NCBI RefSeq assembly: GCF_016772475.1
Contig: NZ_CP068595.1
Span: forward strand, 6,386,001-6,450,000
Origin: Paenibacillus sonchi
Lineage (GTDB): Bacteria; Bacillota; Bacilli; Paenibacillales; Paenibacillaceae
DNA length: 64,000 nucleotides
Reading direction: 5' to 3'
Of this stretch, positions 26,381 to 35,872 are shown piece after piece (positions within the stretch are counted from its first letter, which is position 1; every line of letters starts with the position of its first letter). The notes below the pieces were generated by a model that was given only the letters and a program-made list of their open reading frames with translations, did no database searches and was not told the origin of the DNA. The position numbers were made by a program, and so were the translations under genes.

Positions 26381-27449
26381 CAAGACCCGAGAACAAGCCA
26401 TGGCTTCGTAAGGCTTCTTCCAGCAGCTTGATTTCTTCGGAATCGGTTGTGATCTTGTAGATGACTTTATGATAAAGGGATTCTGTGGCTGAAGCTCCGC
26501 CGGCAACCGCATCCGCCCAATAGAAAAAAGAACGCATCCCCGCCACACCTTTAATCGCATTCGCCCGGGCTGTGCTGTCCAGAACCATAATGATCTCTGC
26601 CAGTACACCCAACACCCGTTCATCCGTATAGCCGGTTTTGGAGACGGCCCGTTCAATCATGATCTCTTTGGCGGGCAGATCCATCTTCTCGGTATGCTGA
26701 ACCCGGTCACGCAGAGCTTCATTCAGCGGCCTGGTTCCTGCATAACTGCGGTTGGTCGTAATGACCGCGATAAAATCCGGGTGCCGGCGTATAATTCCTG
26801 TCGGAAGATTAATGCTCCCGTCCAGTTCCAGGGCCGAGTTAAGCGCCATGAGCACCGCGGCATCCCGGATAACGGTAGGTTCCTGAATCTCCAGAAGATA
26901 ACCTTGCTGATAGGCTCTGACGATCTCCGAAGGGTAAAAACGATATTCAACCGCTTCGTCACCGCTGTTCTGCCCGGCATTCGCCAGCAGCAGTTTCAGC
27001 TTAGAGGCGGCCTGCTCCCGGCTGATCCCCAGCACATTCATCAAGATTTCAGCGGTGCTCTGAAAACCGTCATTTTCATATAATGCGTTCCAGACGGCTT
27101 GCTCCGCAGGCTCCAGCTTCTGCAGATCTTCTTCCGGGATGACCGGCAGAATCGCCCCGATAATATCCGATTTATCCATATCCGCGAAGCAGGTCACCTT
27201 CGTATAAGGCAATCCCAACTCAGCGGACAGTGCCTTTGCAAGCTGTGTTTTTCCGGAGCCGGCATCCCCTTCCAGCAGGATATTGGCGATTTTCAGTTCC
27301 CCGCGGTTCCAGTTGCGCCTGATTTCACTACAGATTCGCTTCTCTTCTTCGCTGACTTTATGAGACAACGGCTTATTCCAGACCAGCTCCTGCTCTGCAC
27401 GGGTCAGTTGTCTTGCTGGAGACAGCATAGTTGTTTCTTGCTTGCTCAT
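26301..27449 (-). CDS. AAA-family (MoxR-like) ATPase
   Basis: 382 residues. Walker A is LLEGDAGSGKTQLAKALSAE (about 59-78), and the segments VAVITTNRSYAGTRPLNEALRDR and sensor regions fit MoxR/CbbQ-like ATPases. The start follows GAGGTGAGAGGG. The last 14 or so residues after the A8 run look unnatural, suggesting that the original frame continues into the VWA domain. The gene lies 22 bp after a DUF6530-like gene and forms an operon with it. MoxR-VWA pairs remodel protein complexes; the client is unknown. Confidence 0.85.
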   Translation of the reverse strand: MSKQETTMLSPARQLTRAEQELVWNKPLSHKVSEEEKRICSEIRRNWNRGELKIANILLEGDAGSGKTQLAKALSAELGLPYTKVTCFADMDKSDIIGAILPVIPEEDLQKLEPAEQAVWNALYENDGFQSTAEILMNVLGISREQAASKLKLLLANAGQNSGDEAVEYRFYPSEIVRAYQQGYLLEIQEPTVIRDAAVLMALNSALELDGSINLPTGIIRRHPDFIAVITTNRSYAGTRPLNEALRDRVQHTEKMDLPAKEIMIERAVSKTGYTDERVLGVLAEIIMVLDSTARANAIKGVAGMRSFFYWADAVAGGASATESLYHKVIYKITTDSEEIKLLEEALRSHGLFSGLDEIEREGKKKNRCGTGAKSMGGHRRY

Positions 27450-27471
27450 ACCCTCTCACCTCTTTAAGGCT

Positions 27472-27950
27472 TTAATACCCCATGTCTTTCAACAGCCGGG
27501 ACAATACGCGCAGCCGTTCTCCAATCATTTCTCCATCATCACTAAGCGCCTGGGCAAACAGCTTGATATCATTATCAATCATGGGATTGTCCGCGCACAC
27601 GGATACACTCATGGCATCCCCCTGCAGCCCGATACGGTCAATTACCGGGTTCTCCGGGTCATACATTTTCGGAAACCGGTAGGCATCCTGAAAATATAAG
27701 CTGCTGCTGCAGATCAGAATGGCAAGGTCCAGAACACGGTGCATCGGCAGCTCCTCGGACTGTCTCGACCATTTCTCCCCGTATGTCTCCATACTTTTGC
27801 TGAAATATCAACCTTCCCCCGGTCATTCCACTGGGCCAGTCCCAGAGAGAGACCCTTCGCATCCGTATTCCGGGCATACCGGCCGTCCACTTGCTCATAA
27901 TCTTCTGATACGACTACAGGTTTATGTTTTAACGTTGTTGGAATTTTCAT
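27472..27950 (-). pseudogene. DUF6530-like protein gene with a one-base frameshift
   Basis: Two overlapping frames (27714-27965 and 27472-27792) join into a protein of about 159 residues beginning MKIPTTLKHKPVVVSEDYEQ and ending RLRVLSRLLKDMGY. One additional G in the GGGG run (CCCC at 27777-27780) would give KVWRHTGEKWSRQ and restore the frame. The DUF6530 name is from memory and moderate. It is first in the operon with the AAA/VWA genes; role unknown. Pseudogene or sequence error. Confidence 0.7.
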
Positions 27951-27974
27951 TTGTACACGCTCCAATTTTTATTT

Positions 27975-28006
27975 ACTAATTTACTAAATTACTAATTTAC
28001 TAAATT
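27975..28006. repeat. Tandem 16-bp repeat (two perfect copies) in the DUF6530/AAA/VWA promoter region
   Basis: ACTAATTTACTAAATT occurs twice in direct succession, each copy itself made of two related 8-mers. It lies 25 bp upstream of the first gene of the operon and could be a repeated operator or simple slippage. Confidence 0.6.
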
Positions 28007-28159
28007 TAAAACCATAATAATCCTCTGTTTTGCTTTTGTCAACGGCGAGACTTCAAATTCTTGATCCGCACCGAGAAAAACAGGAGTACAACCCGCAATT
28101 TTTATGATGCAGTGCGTCCCCATCTTCCTATCGTCAAATCATAAAAAAGGAGATTACCT

Positions 28160-30121
28160 ATGAAAAAACTCATTATACTCATCTTCACTACCACCCTGTT
28201 CCTCCCGTCTGTAGTTGCTGCGGCCGACCCGCCAGCGTCCCCTTCGGCCGTAAAGCTGGACAAAGCCGGGATCGAAGCCTTTGCAACGCAATTTTTTGAA
28301 CAAAAGGAGGTCAAAGAACAATTGGCAGGCGCCCTGCTGGTCATCGTCAAGGACGGACAGGTGCTCCTGAACAAAGGCTACGGTTATGCAGACATTGCTG
28401 CAAAGCGGCCGGTTGACGCGGATACAACACTCTTTCGCCTGGCTTCTGTATCCAAGCTGTTCACTGCTGCAGGCATTATGCAGCTGGCTGAAGCCGGAAA
28501 GGTTGATCTGGACAAGGATGTCCAAACCTACCTGCCGGATATGAAAATCCCGAATACAACGGGAGCACCGCTTACACTGAAGCATCTGATGACCCATACG
28601 ACTGGCTTTGACAATGCGGACAACGTTGATTCCGATAAGTCTTATTCACTTAGGAATTACCTGAATGACATGATGCCTACTGTTGTGCGCAAGCCGGGGG
28701 AAGTTTTCCGTTACGACAACTTCGCATTTACTTTGCAGGGGTAAATCATCGAGCAAGTGTCCGGACTGCCTTTTCAGGATTATGTCAGCAAAAATATTTT
28801 CAACCCGCTCGGTATGGACAGCAGCAGCTTTATTTTCAACGACGAGGTAAAGCAAGCCATCGCCACTCCCTATGACAACAATCTTGAGCAGCTAGAGCAA
28901 ATCAAGAACGTGCCTGACAACTCTCCGCAAGGAGGGATGTTCTCTACGGGTGGCGATATGGCCAGGTTCATGCTCGCAATGCTACACAACGGGCAAGCCG
29001 GAGATGGGCGGTTCCTGACGGAAGCTTCAGTAAAAGCAATGGAGCATACAAGCGTCACGATCCATCCGGACATTCCGGGTGCCGGCTATGCCTTTGAGAT
29101 GAACTATCCGAAAGATTACAACGGGTATACAGTCGTAGAAAAAGGCAGCGATTTATCGGGCTTCCATTCCAATCTATGGCTGCTGCCCGGGCAGAACACC
29201 GGTATGTTCCTTGCCTTGAACAGTGACAAAGGCAACCTGCGGCTTCCTTTCTTTGAGCAGTTCATGAGCCGTTATTTCCCTAGAACGGATGCTGGACCGG
29301 CTTTTCTGAAGCCGGCACCGGATAAGCAGCAGCTCCTACGGTTTGAGGGACTGTACCGCCATCTGCGCACACCTGTATTGCGTTATGACATTACGGCAAC
29401 AGACGGTGCCTTGATCGTGCGCGATGCTTTGGGCACCCATACCTTGCGCCAGGCGGACGATTTGCTGTTCTATGACGAAGAAGGAACCCCTACCGGTTTT
29501 AAATCGGATGCGGACGGGAACATTACCTACTTTTCCTACAACATGACAGACAGCTGGGCGGAGAAGATCCCCGTGCCCCCCATATTCAGCGATGTCCCGG
29601 TAAACTATCCTTATGCCAAATCTATTTATTACCTGGTTCAGCTTGGGGCTATTCCGGGCGGCACAAACGAATTCAAACCGGACAAGGCGGTAACGCGAGG
29701 CCAGTTTCTCTCACAAATTATGCCACTGGCGGGGTTCCAGCTTTCTACACGGCCATCTGTATTTTCTGACACGAAAGGCAGCCCCTATGAAGCTGTAATC
29801 CAGACGGCGGTTGATTACGGGATTGTTCAGGGACTCCCCGGCAGCATCTTTGGCCCTAACCAGCCGTTGACACGCGAGCAAGCAGCTACCTTCATCTGGC
29901 GGATGGTCAAGATCTCGCTGAATGCTGATCCCGTAAAAGCCGACCTGAAAACCCCCGCCTCCCCCTGGGCATCCGAAGGGGTACAGTACATTGCGGGACA
30001 ACAACTATTCGGCCCTGACGTCCAGGCCGCAGGCGGACCGCTGGAGTATAGACCGAAGGATCCAATGCTGAACAAGGAAGCAGCGGAATTGATCTACAAG
30101 CTTGTTCAAAAGCTTTTTTAG
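28160..30121 (+). pseudogene. Secreted serine hydrolase (beta-lactamase/PBP4 fold) with SLH domains, interrupted by an in-frame stop
   Basis: Signal peptide MKKLIILIFTTTLFLPSVVAA, then a class C beta-lactamase-type domain with SVSK (active Ser) and YDN motifs. The reading frame is stopped by TAA at 28742-28744 and continues in the same frame after it (FTLQG-stop-IIEQVSG), where Tyr is expected. The C-terminus has three SLH repeats (about from IFSDVPVNYPYAKSIYYL, with TRGQF and TREQAATF), so the enzyme would be bound to the cell wall surface. Full length 653 codons. The start has a AAGGAG site. A nonsense mutation or base error; the protein is probably truncated before the C-terminal half of the catalytic domain. 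Confidence 0.85.
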
Positions 30122-30190
30122 TTACTGATATATAGCTGAGGCGAATTAAAACAAGCGGATCAAGACGGTCTGCTTGCTGGTCATCCGCAA

Positions 30191-30230
30191 AAAAAAGGAT
30201 CACAAAGCGGAATAATCCGCCCGTGATCCT
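30191..30230 (-). terminator. Rho-independent terminator of the CBM21-like gene
   Basis: Outer stem AGGATCAC / GTGATCCT encloses an inner GCGGA / TCCGC hairpin. The minus strand then reads TTTTTT. Confidence 0.85.
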
Positions 30231-30254
30231 CTTTCAGCTGCATTTTAAAATGAA

Positions 30255-31022
30255 TTAGTTGACCTCGTAATTATGGCCATAGTTATTATCCAAATACGTT
30301 TGTCCGCCAGCTGTATACGAAACCGTATATTTAACATCTGTGGCACCCGGAACATTAATACTGTAGCTCCATCTTTCAACACTATTGAAATTATTCAAGG
30401 AGCCATTGTAAGTAGCGAAGCCCTCTTGAGTCGTTGCCCAGTTGTCCGTTGTGTACGTTACTTTTACTGTTTTCGTCGGATCCAGGTTTTTCACATAGAT
30501 GGTTCCGCTAAATTCACCTTTGTTCAGAGTACTTTTGGCGTTAACCACATTTGGTGCTCCCAAAATCACGGAACTCAGGGGAACATTATGATTGACTTCA
30601 TTGTAATAATTCGCTCCCCCGTTGTTATCCCAATAGACCTGGCCATTCACTTCGTATTCAATTGCGAATTTAATGAAGCTCAGATTCTTCAACTCGTTAT
30701 GATCTGTTGAAGCATCAGTTCTGGAAATGCCAAAATGCCATTTCTCACGGGTTCCATCCGACGGTCCTACATAATTCGCACTCGTATTATACCAAGTGGT
30801 GTTATCTGTCGTGTAATGGACAGTGACATTTTTCACGGGTCCCAGATTCGCTACATCAATATTTCCGCTGAATCCGACATATCCGGGTTTATAAATAACG
30901 CTAACATCCGAGTCAATAAGCTTAACCTCATCACCGCTGGCAAATGCCGATCCCACAAAGGATACACCAAAAATCAGAGTAAACATCATCAATCCAGCAA
31001 ATAGTTTTTTCATTGCTTTCAC
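30255..31022 (-). CDS. Secreted protein with two CBM21-like carbohydrate-binding domains
   Basis: 255 residues from GTG 31022 (GAGGAG site 8 bases upstream). A signal peptide ends near GSAFAS. Two homologous domains follow: the first has VHYTTDNTTWYN and FAIEYEVNGQVYWDNN, the second VTYTTDNWATTQEG and VSYTAGGQTYLDNNYGHNY. This pattern is that of CBM21 starch/glycogen-binding modules, including the WDNN-type end. No catalytic domain is present, so it is a free binding protein that may coat or capture glucans. Function is inferred. Confidence 0.8.
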   Translation of the reverse strand: MKAMKKLFAGLMMFTLIFGVSFVGSAFASGDEVKLIDSDVSVIYKPGYVGFSGNIDVANLGPVKNVTVHYTTDNTTWYNTSANYVGPSDGTREKWHFGISRTDASTDHNELKNLSFIKFAIEYEVNGQVYWDNNGGANYYNEVNHNVPLSSVILGAPNVVNAKSTLNKGEFSGTIYVKNLDPTKTVKVTYTTDNWATTQEGFATYNGSLNNFNSVERWSYSINVPGATDVKYTVSYTAGGQTYLDNNYGHNYEVN

Positions 31023-31747
31023 AGTTCTCGCTCCTCTAATTTCAAATTTTTACAGCAGAGTCTTGAGCCGACTAGGATGAGACACATACATTTTGTACAC
31101 TTTTTTGTCTTTTTCATTCCTCCTTTGACACTTCGAAACCAAGCTGTAATTTGCGGAAATGTTAATCATTTCCTATTTATAGGATAACTTTAGTAAATAT
31201 ATATGTATATAGTAAATAAGTAACAATTTTAACATGTAAATATAAGGGTTATTTTGTCATAAAAGGTCAAAAGCGCAGAAAAGCAGCGCAAAAATTCCCT
31301 TGAAGGCTGTCGACATACGTCTCCGGGGTTTTTTTAAACCATATTTTTAGATGAGTTAATTTGATAGTTAGCTCCTTCCTGGTGTTCCACGACGATTCAA
31401 AGGTTTAAGACAATTTTTCAGGTACGAAAGTTTAGCCAACTTATATAAGTTGAACTGGAAATCTTCAGTGATTGCACTTTGTACAATAGATAGCTGAGAG
31501 TTTTACGGTGAAACGCATTCTGCTGTATTTCGTGCAGTAGATTTCTTGATTTGGAGTCAAAAGCGCCCTTTTAGCCCGATTCTGCTGTACAGAGTGCAAC
31601 AGATCCCATTTTTCCGCTGATATAAGGATCATCTATTGTATAAAGTGCAATTGAATGCCGGCGAGCGCTGTCTGAGCTTTGAACTTTAAATCGTTTCGGA
31701 CAAGGGAAGCTTTTGGATAAACCCGCTTCCCTCCTTATTTTATATTC
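31023..31747. other. 725-bp intergenic region without a gene
   Basis: AT-rich. It contains a perfect palindrome CAACTTATATAAGTTG (31437-31452) and a MITE-like element (31471-31651). No ribosome-site-preceded ORF was seen. No known riboswitch pattern was recognised. Confidence 0.5.
31471..31651. mobile_element. MITE-like element with 21-bp terminal inverted repeats
   Basis: The left end (31471-31491, ATTGCACTTTGTACAATAGA plus T) and the right end (31631-31651) are reverse complements with one mismatch. Inside, two related direct segments begin CTGCTGTA (31522-31543 and 31583-31604 approximately). Size 181 bp. It could equally be a large RNA hairpin. Confidence 0.5.
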
Positions 31748-32014
31748 TTATCCGCAATATACCTCCGTTATCATTAATGCCCCCATCCGGTATCCTTGAA
31801 CAAAAGCTGCGGCCGCATGCATGGAGTTAAGCTCACCAACGAGATCCAGCAGTCTTTCGATTTCTTCGAATTCTGCCGCCGCTAGCTTCTTTTGGTAATT
31901 GTCCATTAACATCATGACCTCCTGATGAAGCTGCTTGGCTCTTGGATCAGCAGATTTTATAGACTCATCAGGCCGCAAATTCCCGTAATACATATCCTCC
32001 AAGATACTTTTCAC
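31748..32014 (-). CDS. Small helical protein (DUF6809-like)
   Basis: 88 residues from GTG 32014, which has a perfect AGGAGG site. It begins MKSILEDMYYGNLRPDES and is helical throughout, with an acidic KKLAAAEFEEIERLLDLVGEL segment. Similar small proteins starting (E/D)xYYGN occur widely in Firmicutes; the DUF6809 name is from memory. Role unknown; no operon partner. Confidence 0.7.
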   Translation of the reverse strand: MKSILEDMYYGNLRPDESIKSADPRAKQLHQEVMMLMDNYQKKLAAAEFEEIERLLDLVGELNSMHAAAAFVQGYRMGALMITEVYCG

Positions 32015-32136
32015 TTCTACAACCTCCTGACGTACAGCAGTTTACTCCAAGTATACTTTTTACGGATAAATATATTGATATTTATGCGATTTTCGCATAC
32101 AGCATAGTTGGACCAATACTAACAGAGCGAGCGCAA

Positions 32137-32174
32137 CAAAAAAACGACTGAGCAATCAGGCTGCAGCCGTTTTC
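32137..32174 (-). terminator. Terminator of the DrrAB-type exporter operon
   Basis: On the minus strand AACGGCTG / CAGTCGTT (one G-T pair) is followed by TTTTTTT; it lies 50 bp after the permease stop. Confidence 0.65.
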
Positions 32175-32223
32175 TTATAATAACCAGATATTATCTTTTC
32201 TTCTCCATAGATATTTTTATCCC

Positions 32224-33036
32224 TTACGTACGGCGCATATATGCACGCACCGTGATCGGTGCAAAGATCGCCACAATGACAGCGGCGCCGGCCAGGGAAA
32301 AGACCAGGTCCGAGCCCATGGTTCCCGAGTTGACCAGATCGCGGACGGCTGTGACCAAATGCGAGATCGGGTTCATTTTGACGAACCACTGAAGCCAGTC
32401 GGGCATGGTATCGACCGGTACAAAAGCGTTGGAGAGGAAGGTGAGCGGGAACAGCACAATCATGGAGATTCCCTGTACACTGGAAGCTGTACGTGCAATA
32501 ACGCCGAAGAAAGCAAAGATCCAGCTGATCGCCCAGGAGCAGATAATGACCAGCACACCGGCCATGGCAACATGCCCGAGTCCGCCTTCAGGACGCAGTC
32601 CCATCACATACCCCATCGCAAAAGTAAGCACAGTTGCAATCGTATACCGGACCGTATCCGCCAGCAAGGCTCCGGCAAGCGGGGCTATCCGCGAGATCGG
32701 CAGGGACTTGAAGCGGTCAAAGACCCCTTTTTCCATATCCTCACGCAGTTGAACACCTGTCACAATCGAGGTCGTGATGACGGTCTGAACGAGGATTCCG
32801 GGGATGATCATCGGCAAATAATTCTGGACATCTCCAGAGATGGCCCCACCAAAAATATACGTAAACATCAGGGTAAAAATAATCGGCTGAAACGTGACGT
32901 CGAACAGCTGCTCGGGTGTGCGTTTGATTTTGAGCATCCCCCGGTAGGCCATTGTCAGTGAATTGCGTACCGACTGTCCGAAGCTGGTGTGGTTTTTCAG
33001 TTGGCGCTGGGCGCCTGGTTTTATCATTGTACTCAT
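32224..33036 (-). CDS. ABC-2 type permease (DrrB-like drug exporter)
   Basis: 270 residues, six membrane helices, with the ABC-2 motif region near FKSLPISRIAPLAGALLADT and the conserved PLTFLSNAFVPVDTMPDWLQ loop found in DrrB. It pairs with the ATPase encoded just upstream (four-base ATGA overlap). Together they should export a hydrophobic drug or lipid. The divergent MarR gene with a large inverted repeat suggests inducible resistance. Confidence 0.9.
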   Translation of the reverse strand: MSTMIKPGAQRQLKNHTSFGQSVRNSLTMAYRGMLKIKRTPEQLFDVTFQPIIFTLMFTYIFGGAISGDVQNYLPMIIPGILVQTVITTSIVTGVQLREDMEKGVFDRFKSLPISRIAPLAGALLADTVRYTIATVLTFAMGYVMGLRPEGGLGHVAMAGVLVIICSWAISWIFAFFGVIARTASSVQGISMIVLFPLTFLSNAFVPVDTMPDWLQWFVKMNPISHLVTAVRDLVNSGTMGSDLVFSLAGAAVIVAIFAPITVRAYMRRT

Positions 33037-34058
33037 ACGGTTTGACCCTCCGCTTGAATGAATTCGGCCGAAGCCGGAGCTGACTTTTCTTCTACCCCGT
33101 GGCCCGTGATGCTCAGGAAAACCTCGTCGAGCGTTGGCTTCTGCACACTCAGCTCCGCCAATGAAATCCCTGCCTCACGCAGTGCAATCAGCAGATCCGC
33201 CACCCGGTCAACATTTCCCAGAGGTGCCGTAATCTTCGCGGCTTCCGCTGATATACTGGTCTGTACTCTCAGCATCCGCTCTACCGTCTGACGGGCAATG
33301 CCAATGTCCCGCAGATTCTGAACTCTTAATTGCAGGGACGAAGTGCCTACTGATGATTTCAGCTCATCTACCGTACCCTCTGCAACCACATGGCCATGAT
33401 CAATGACCGCGATCCGGTCAGCCAGCTGGTCTGCTTCTTCCAGGTATTGTGTGGTCAACAAAACCGTTGAACCGGACTGGATCAACCGCCGGATCGTCTC
33501 CCACATCTGGTTGCGGGTGCGGGGGTCCAGGCCAGTCGTCGGCTCATCCAGGAAAATGAGCGGCGGCTGCGCAATCAGGCTGGCGGCCAAATCCAGCCGC
33601 CGGCGCATCCCGCCGGAGAAATTTTTGAGCGGACGTTTGGCAGCTTCGGTCAAACCGAATTCCTCCAGCAGCTCCTCAGCCTTGCGGCGTGCTTCCGCAC
33701 GCCCCAGACCCAGCAGTCGGGAGAAAATCACCAGATTCTCGGTTGCGCTGAGCGACTCATCCACTGACGCATATTGTCCGGTCACTCCAATCAGCTGGCG
33801 CACAATCTGCGGCTCCTTCACCACATCATGCCCGAACACCTTCGCGGAACCGCCATCCGGTCTTAATAATGTCGCCAGCATCCGGATCGCTGTAGTCTTG
33901 CCTGCGCCGTTTGGCCCCAGCACTCCGTAAATCGAACCCGTGGCCACTTGCAGGTCTACCCCGTCCACTGCCCGGTTGTCTCCAAAAACTTTGACAAGCC
34001 CGTGCGCCTCAATGGCCCAATCTTTGGTTTGCAGCGGTTGTTTCTTGATTTGACTCAT
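33033..34058 (-). CDS. DrrA-like ABC exporter ATPase
   Basis: 341 residues. Walker A VLGPNGAGKTTAIRML, signature NFSGGMRRRLDLAASL, Walker B PPLIFLDEPTTGLDP and a C-terminal extension of about 100 residues typical of the DrrA subfamily. It has a ribosome site just upstream of ATG 34058 (TAGGAGG) and is translationally coupled to the permease. Probable multidrug or antibiotic exporter controlled by the divergent MarR gene. Confidence 0.92.
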   Translation of the reverse strand: MSQIKKQPLQTKDWAIEAHGLVKVFGDNRAVDGVDLQVATGSIYGVLGPNGAGKTTAIRMLATLLRPDGGSAKVFGHDVVKEPQIVRQLIGVTGQYASVDESLSATENLVIFSRLLGLGRAEARRKAEELLEEFGLTEAAKRPLKNFSGGMRRRLDLAASLIAQPPLIFLDEPTTGLDPRTRNQMWETIRRLIQSGSTVLLTTQYLEEADQLADRIAVIDHGHVVAEGTVDELKSSVGTSSLQLRVQNLRDIGIARQTVERMLRVQTSISAEAAKITAPLGNVDRVADLLIALREAGISLAELSVQKPTLDEVFLSITGHGVEEKSAPASAEFIQAEGQTV

Positions 34059-34275
34059 TTTGCCATTCCTCCTAGAAAGCTAATATAGATGGATCATAAA
34101 CCGCCTTTTTAAACTGAATATAAACTTGGTATGTACTCCGTTCAGTGCTGCTTCATTATAATCCTATCGGATATGCCGGTTAACGGTCTCCAAACGCATT
34201 TTCATCTCGGTCTCTGGATGTAGAGCAGACCACAATGGGCTGGGGATAAGACAGTTATGTGATTTGGTTTGTATA

Positions 34276-34324
34276 TAGACAAAAAGGTAACCTATTACAT
34301 ATAATAAAAACGTAATAGGTTACC
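34276..34324 (+). promoter_or_regulatory. marR promoter enclosed by a 13-bp perfect inverted repeat
   Basis: GGTAACCTATTAC (34286-34298) and GTAATAGGTTACC (34312-34324) are perfect arms around TATAAT (34300-34305); a -35-like TAGACA lies 18 bp upstream. This is the expected architecture of a MarR autoregulatory operator. Confidence 0.8.
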
Positions 34325-34349
34325 ATTCTGATGTAAGGAGATGAATCAT

Positions 34350-34814
34350 ATGGAGGAAAAAGAGCAGCAGGCTTACATCCTTGGCGCTGTTCTCACACTT
34401 GCCAACCGCCTGCAGGTATTAGGCGATCAATTGGATGACCAAATGACCATGAAGCAGTGGCTGCTGATCGCAGTCATTTTGAAGAGCGGTTCACCCGCTC
34501 CCACCCTGAGCGATGTATCCGCGATGATCGGAAGCTCCAGGCAGAATGTGAAGAAGATGGCTCTCCTGCTCGAACAGCAGGGATTTGTAACGCTGACCAA
34601 GGATAGCCGGGATGCACGCGTTCTTCGGATTCAGCTTACCGATAAATGCAGGGTATATTTTGCGGGGAGAAGCGGACGGGAAGCCCAGTTTATGAAGGCT
34701 CTGTTTCAATCCTTCGACGCAGAGTTAACCCGTGGCCTGTTCCGCGGATTGACCCGGCTTACAGAGAACATCGCCCGCATGGAAACGGACGCATCTGATC
34801 CGGAAAAGGAGTAG
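34350..34814 (+). CDS. MarR-family transcriptional regulator
   Basis: 154 residues from ATG 34350, which has AAGGAG 9 bases upstream; the upstream ATG at 34341 directly abuts that site and is rejected. The winged helix is LSDVSAMIGSSRQNVKKMALLLEQQGFVTLTKDSRDARV, with the DxR wing typical of MarR. It is divergent from the DrrAB-like exporter and probably represses it and itself through the inverted repeat at 34286-34324. A downstream DUF6544-like gene follows by 4 bp. Confidence 0.92.
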   Translation: MEEKEQQAYILGAVLTLANRLQVLGDQLDDQMTMKQWLLIAVILKSGSPAPTLSDVSAMIGSSRQNVKKMALLLEQQGFVTLTKDSRDARVLRIQLTDKCRVYFAGRSGREAQFMKALFQSFDAELTRGLFRGLTRLTENIARMETDASDPEKE

Positions 34815-34818
34815 ATAT

Positions 34819-35673
34819 TTGATGATTCTTTTACTGGTTATCCTTGTCAGCATCACTGTTGGTGTGACGATATTCTTCCATATTCCCTATTCGCGCACCA
34901 AAGCCGAGTTTCTGCGGCTCGCAGACAACGGCCTCTCTGCTGCCGCCGCCTCTAACGATGTGTTCACAAGCGAAGATTGGAAGCCTCTGCCTTCCCCTGT
35001 CCGGAAATATTTCGAAAGCAGCGGATGGACCGGCACACCCCAAATGTCCTCGATGAAAGCCGTATTCAAAGGGGTAGACTTCATCCTGTCCCCCAAGAAA
35101 CCGGCGATTCAGATAGATTACACGCAGTATAATTTCAGTGAGCATCCAGCCAGAATTGCCCTGATAGAAACTTCTATGTACGGGATTCCTTTTCAAGGCC
35201 TGGATACCTATGTCGAGGGAAAAGGCAGCATGAAGGGCGTTCTGGCGAAGATGTTCACTCTATTCAACCAGCAGGGCGGAGAGATGGATCAGGCGTGTCT
35301 GGTCACCTTTTTGTCGGAAGCGCTCTTGCTGCCAAGCGCCGCTATACAGAGCTGCATTACTTGGGAGCCCATTGACGATACTCATGCCCGCGCGGCGATT
35401 GCCTGTTACGGCACTACCGCAGGCGGCATCTTCAGTTTCAGCGACAACGGGGAATGCCTGTCCTTCACGACGGACGACCGCACCGCCGTCGGAATGGACG
35501 GCTCCAAACAGCGGGTGAGATGGTCGGCGCTAATGAAGGATTACAAGCGGATTGACGGCATTAGACAACCTACCCGCCTGCAGGCAGTGTGGCATTATGA
35601 CAGCGGAGATCTCGTCTATTTTGACAGCAGGAATTTTCGGGTGGAGTATAGTTACAGTATGACGATTAAATAG
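34819..35673 (+). CDS. DUF6544-like protein with one N-terminal membrane helix
   Basis: 284 residues. An N-terminal hydrophobic segment (ILLLVILVSITVGVTIFF) is followed by a soluble domain with KPLPSPVRKYFESSGW and VRWSALMKDYKRIDGIRQPT, features I associate with DUF6544/DUF6920 proteins. Function unknown. The start is TTG 34819 or ATG 34822, both near AAGGAG. It is 4 bp after marR, so it is in the same operon and may belong to the resistance response. Confidence 0.75.
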   Translation: MMILLLVILVSITVGVTIFFHIPYSRTKAEFLRLADNGLSAAAASNDVFTSEDWKPLPSPVRKYFESSGWTGTPQMSSMKAVFKGVDFILSPKKPAIQIDYTQYNFSEHPARIALIETSMYGIPFQGLDTYVEGKGSMKGVLAKMFTLFNQQGGEMDQACLVTFLSEALLLPSAAIQSCITWEPIDDTHARAAIACYGTTAGGIFSFSDNGECLSFTTDDRTAVGMDGSKQRVRWSALMKDYKRIDGIRQPTRLQAVWHYDSGDLVYFDSRNFRVEYSYSMTIK

Positions 35674-35872
35674 AAAAGCGCCGCCAGGACAAAACGGTAT
35701 AGGGCAAACCATTCCAACTTAAGCCGCTTGATCAGTTTTTATAGGGGTGTATGGAAGATTTTAGGTAGAATTATTCTTAGGAAAATGGTACATTACTGTG
35801 GGATTAACAACGCAGCCTGTTCGTGTTCAATTTTAGGCTTATGTATTATTTATATTGGGGGATGGTACCGGC

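Noticed and set aside
27975..28006. Repeat as CRISPR or plasmid iteron
   Set aside because: Units are 16 bp without spacers and only two exist; no replication gene is near.
31270..31340. Possible cyclic-di-GMP type riboswitch (GCGCA...GCGCAAA, CTCCGG)
   Set aside because: The conserved core order and P1 stem could not be matched, and no gene follows in that direction on the plus strand.
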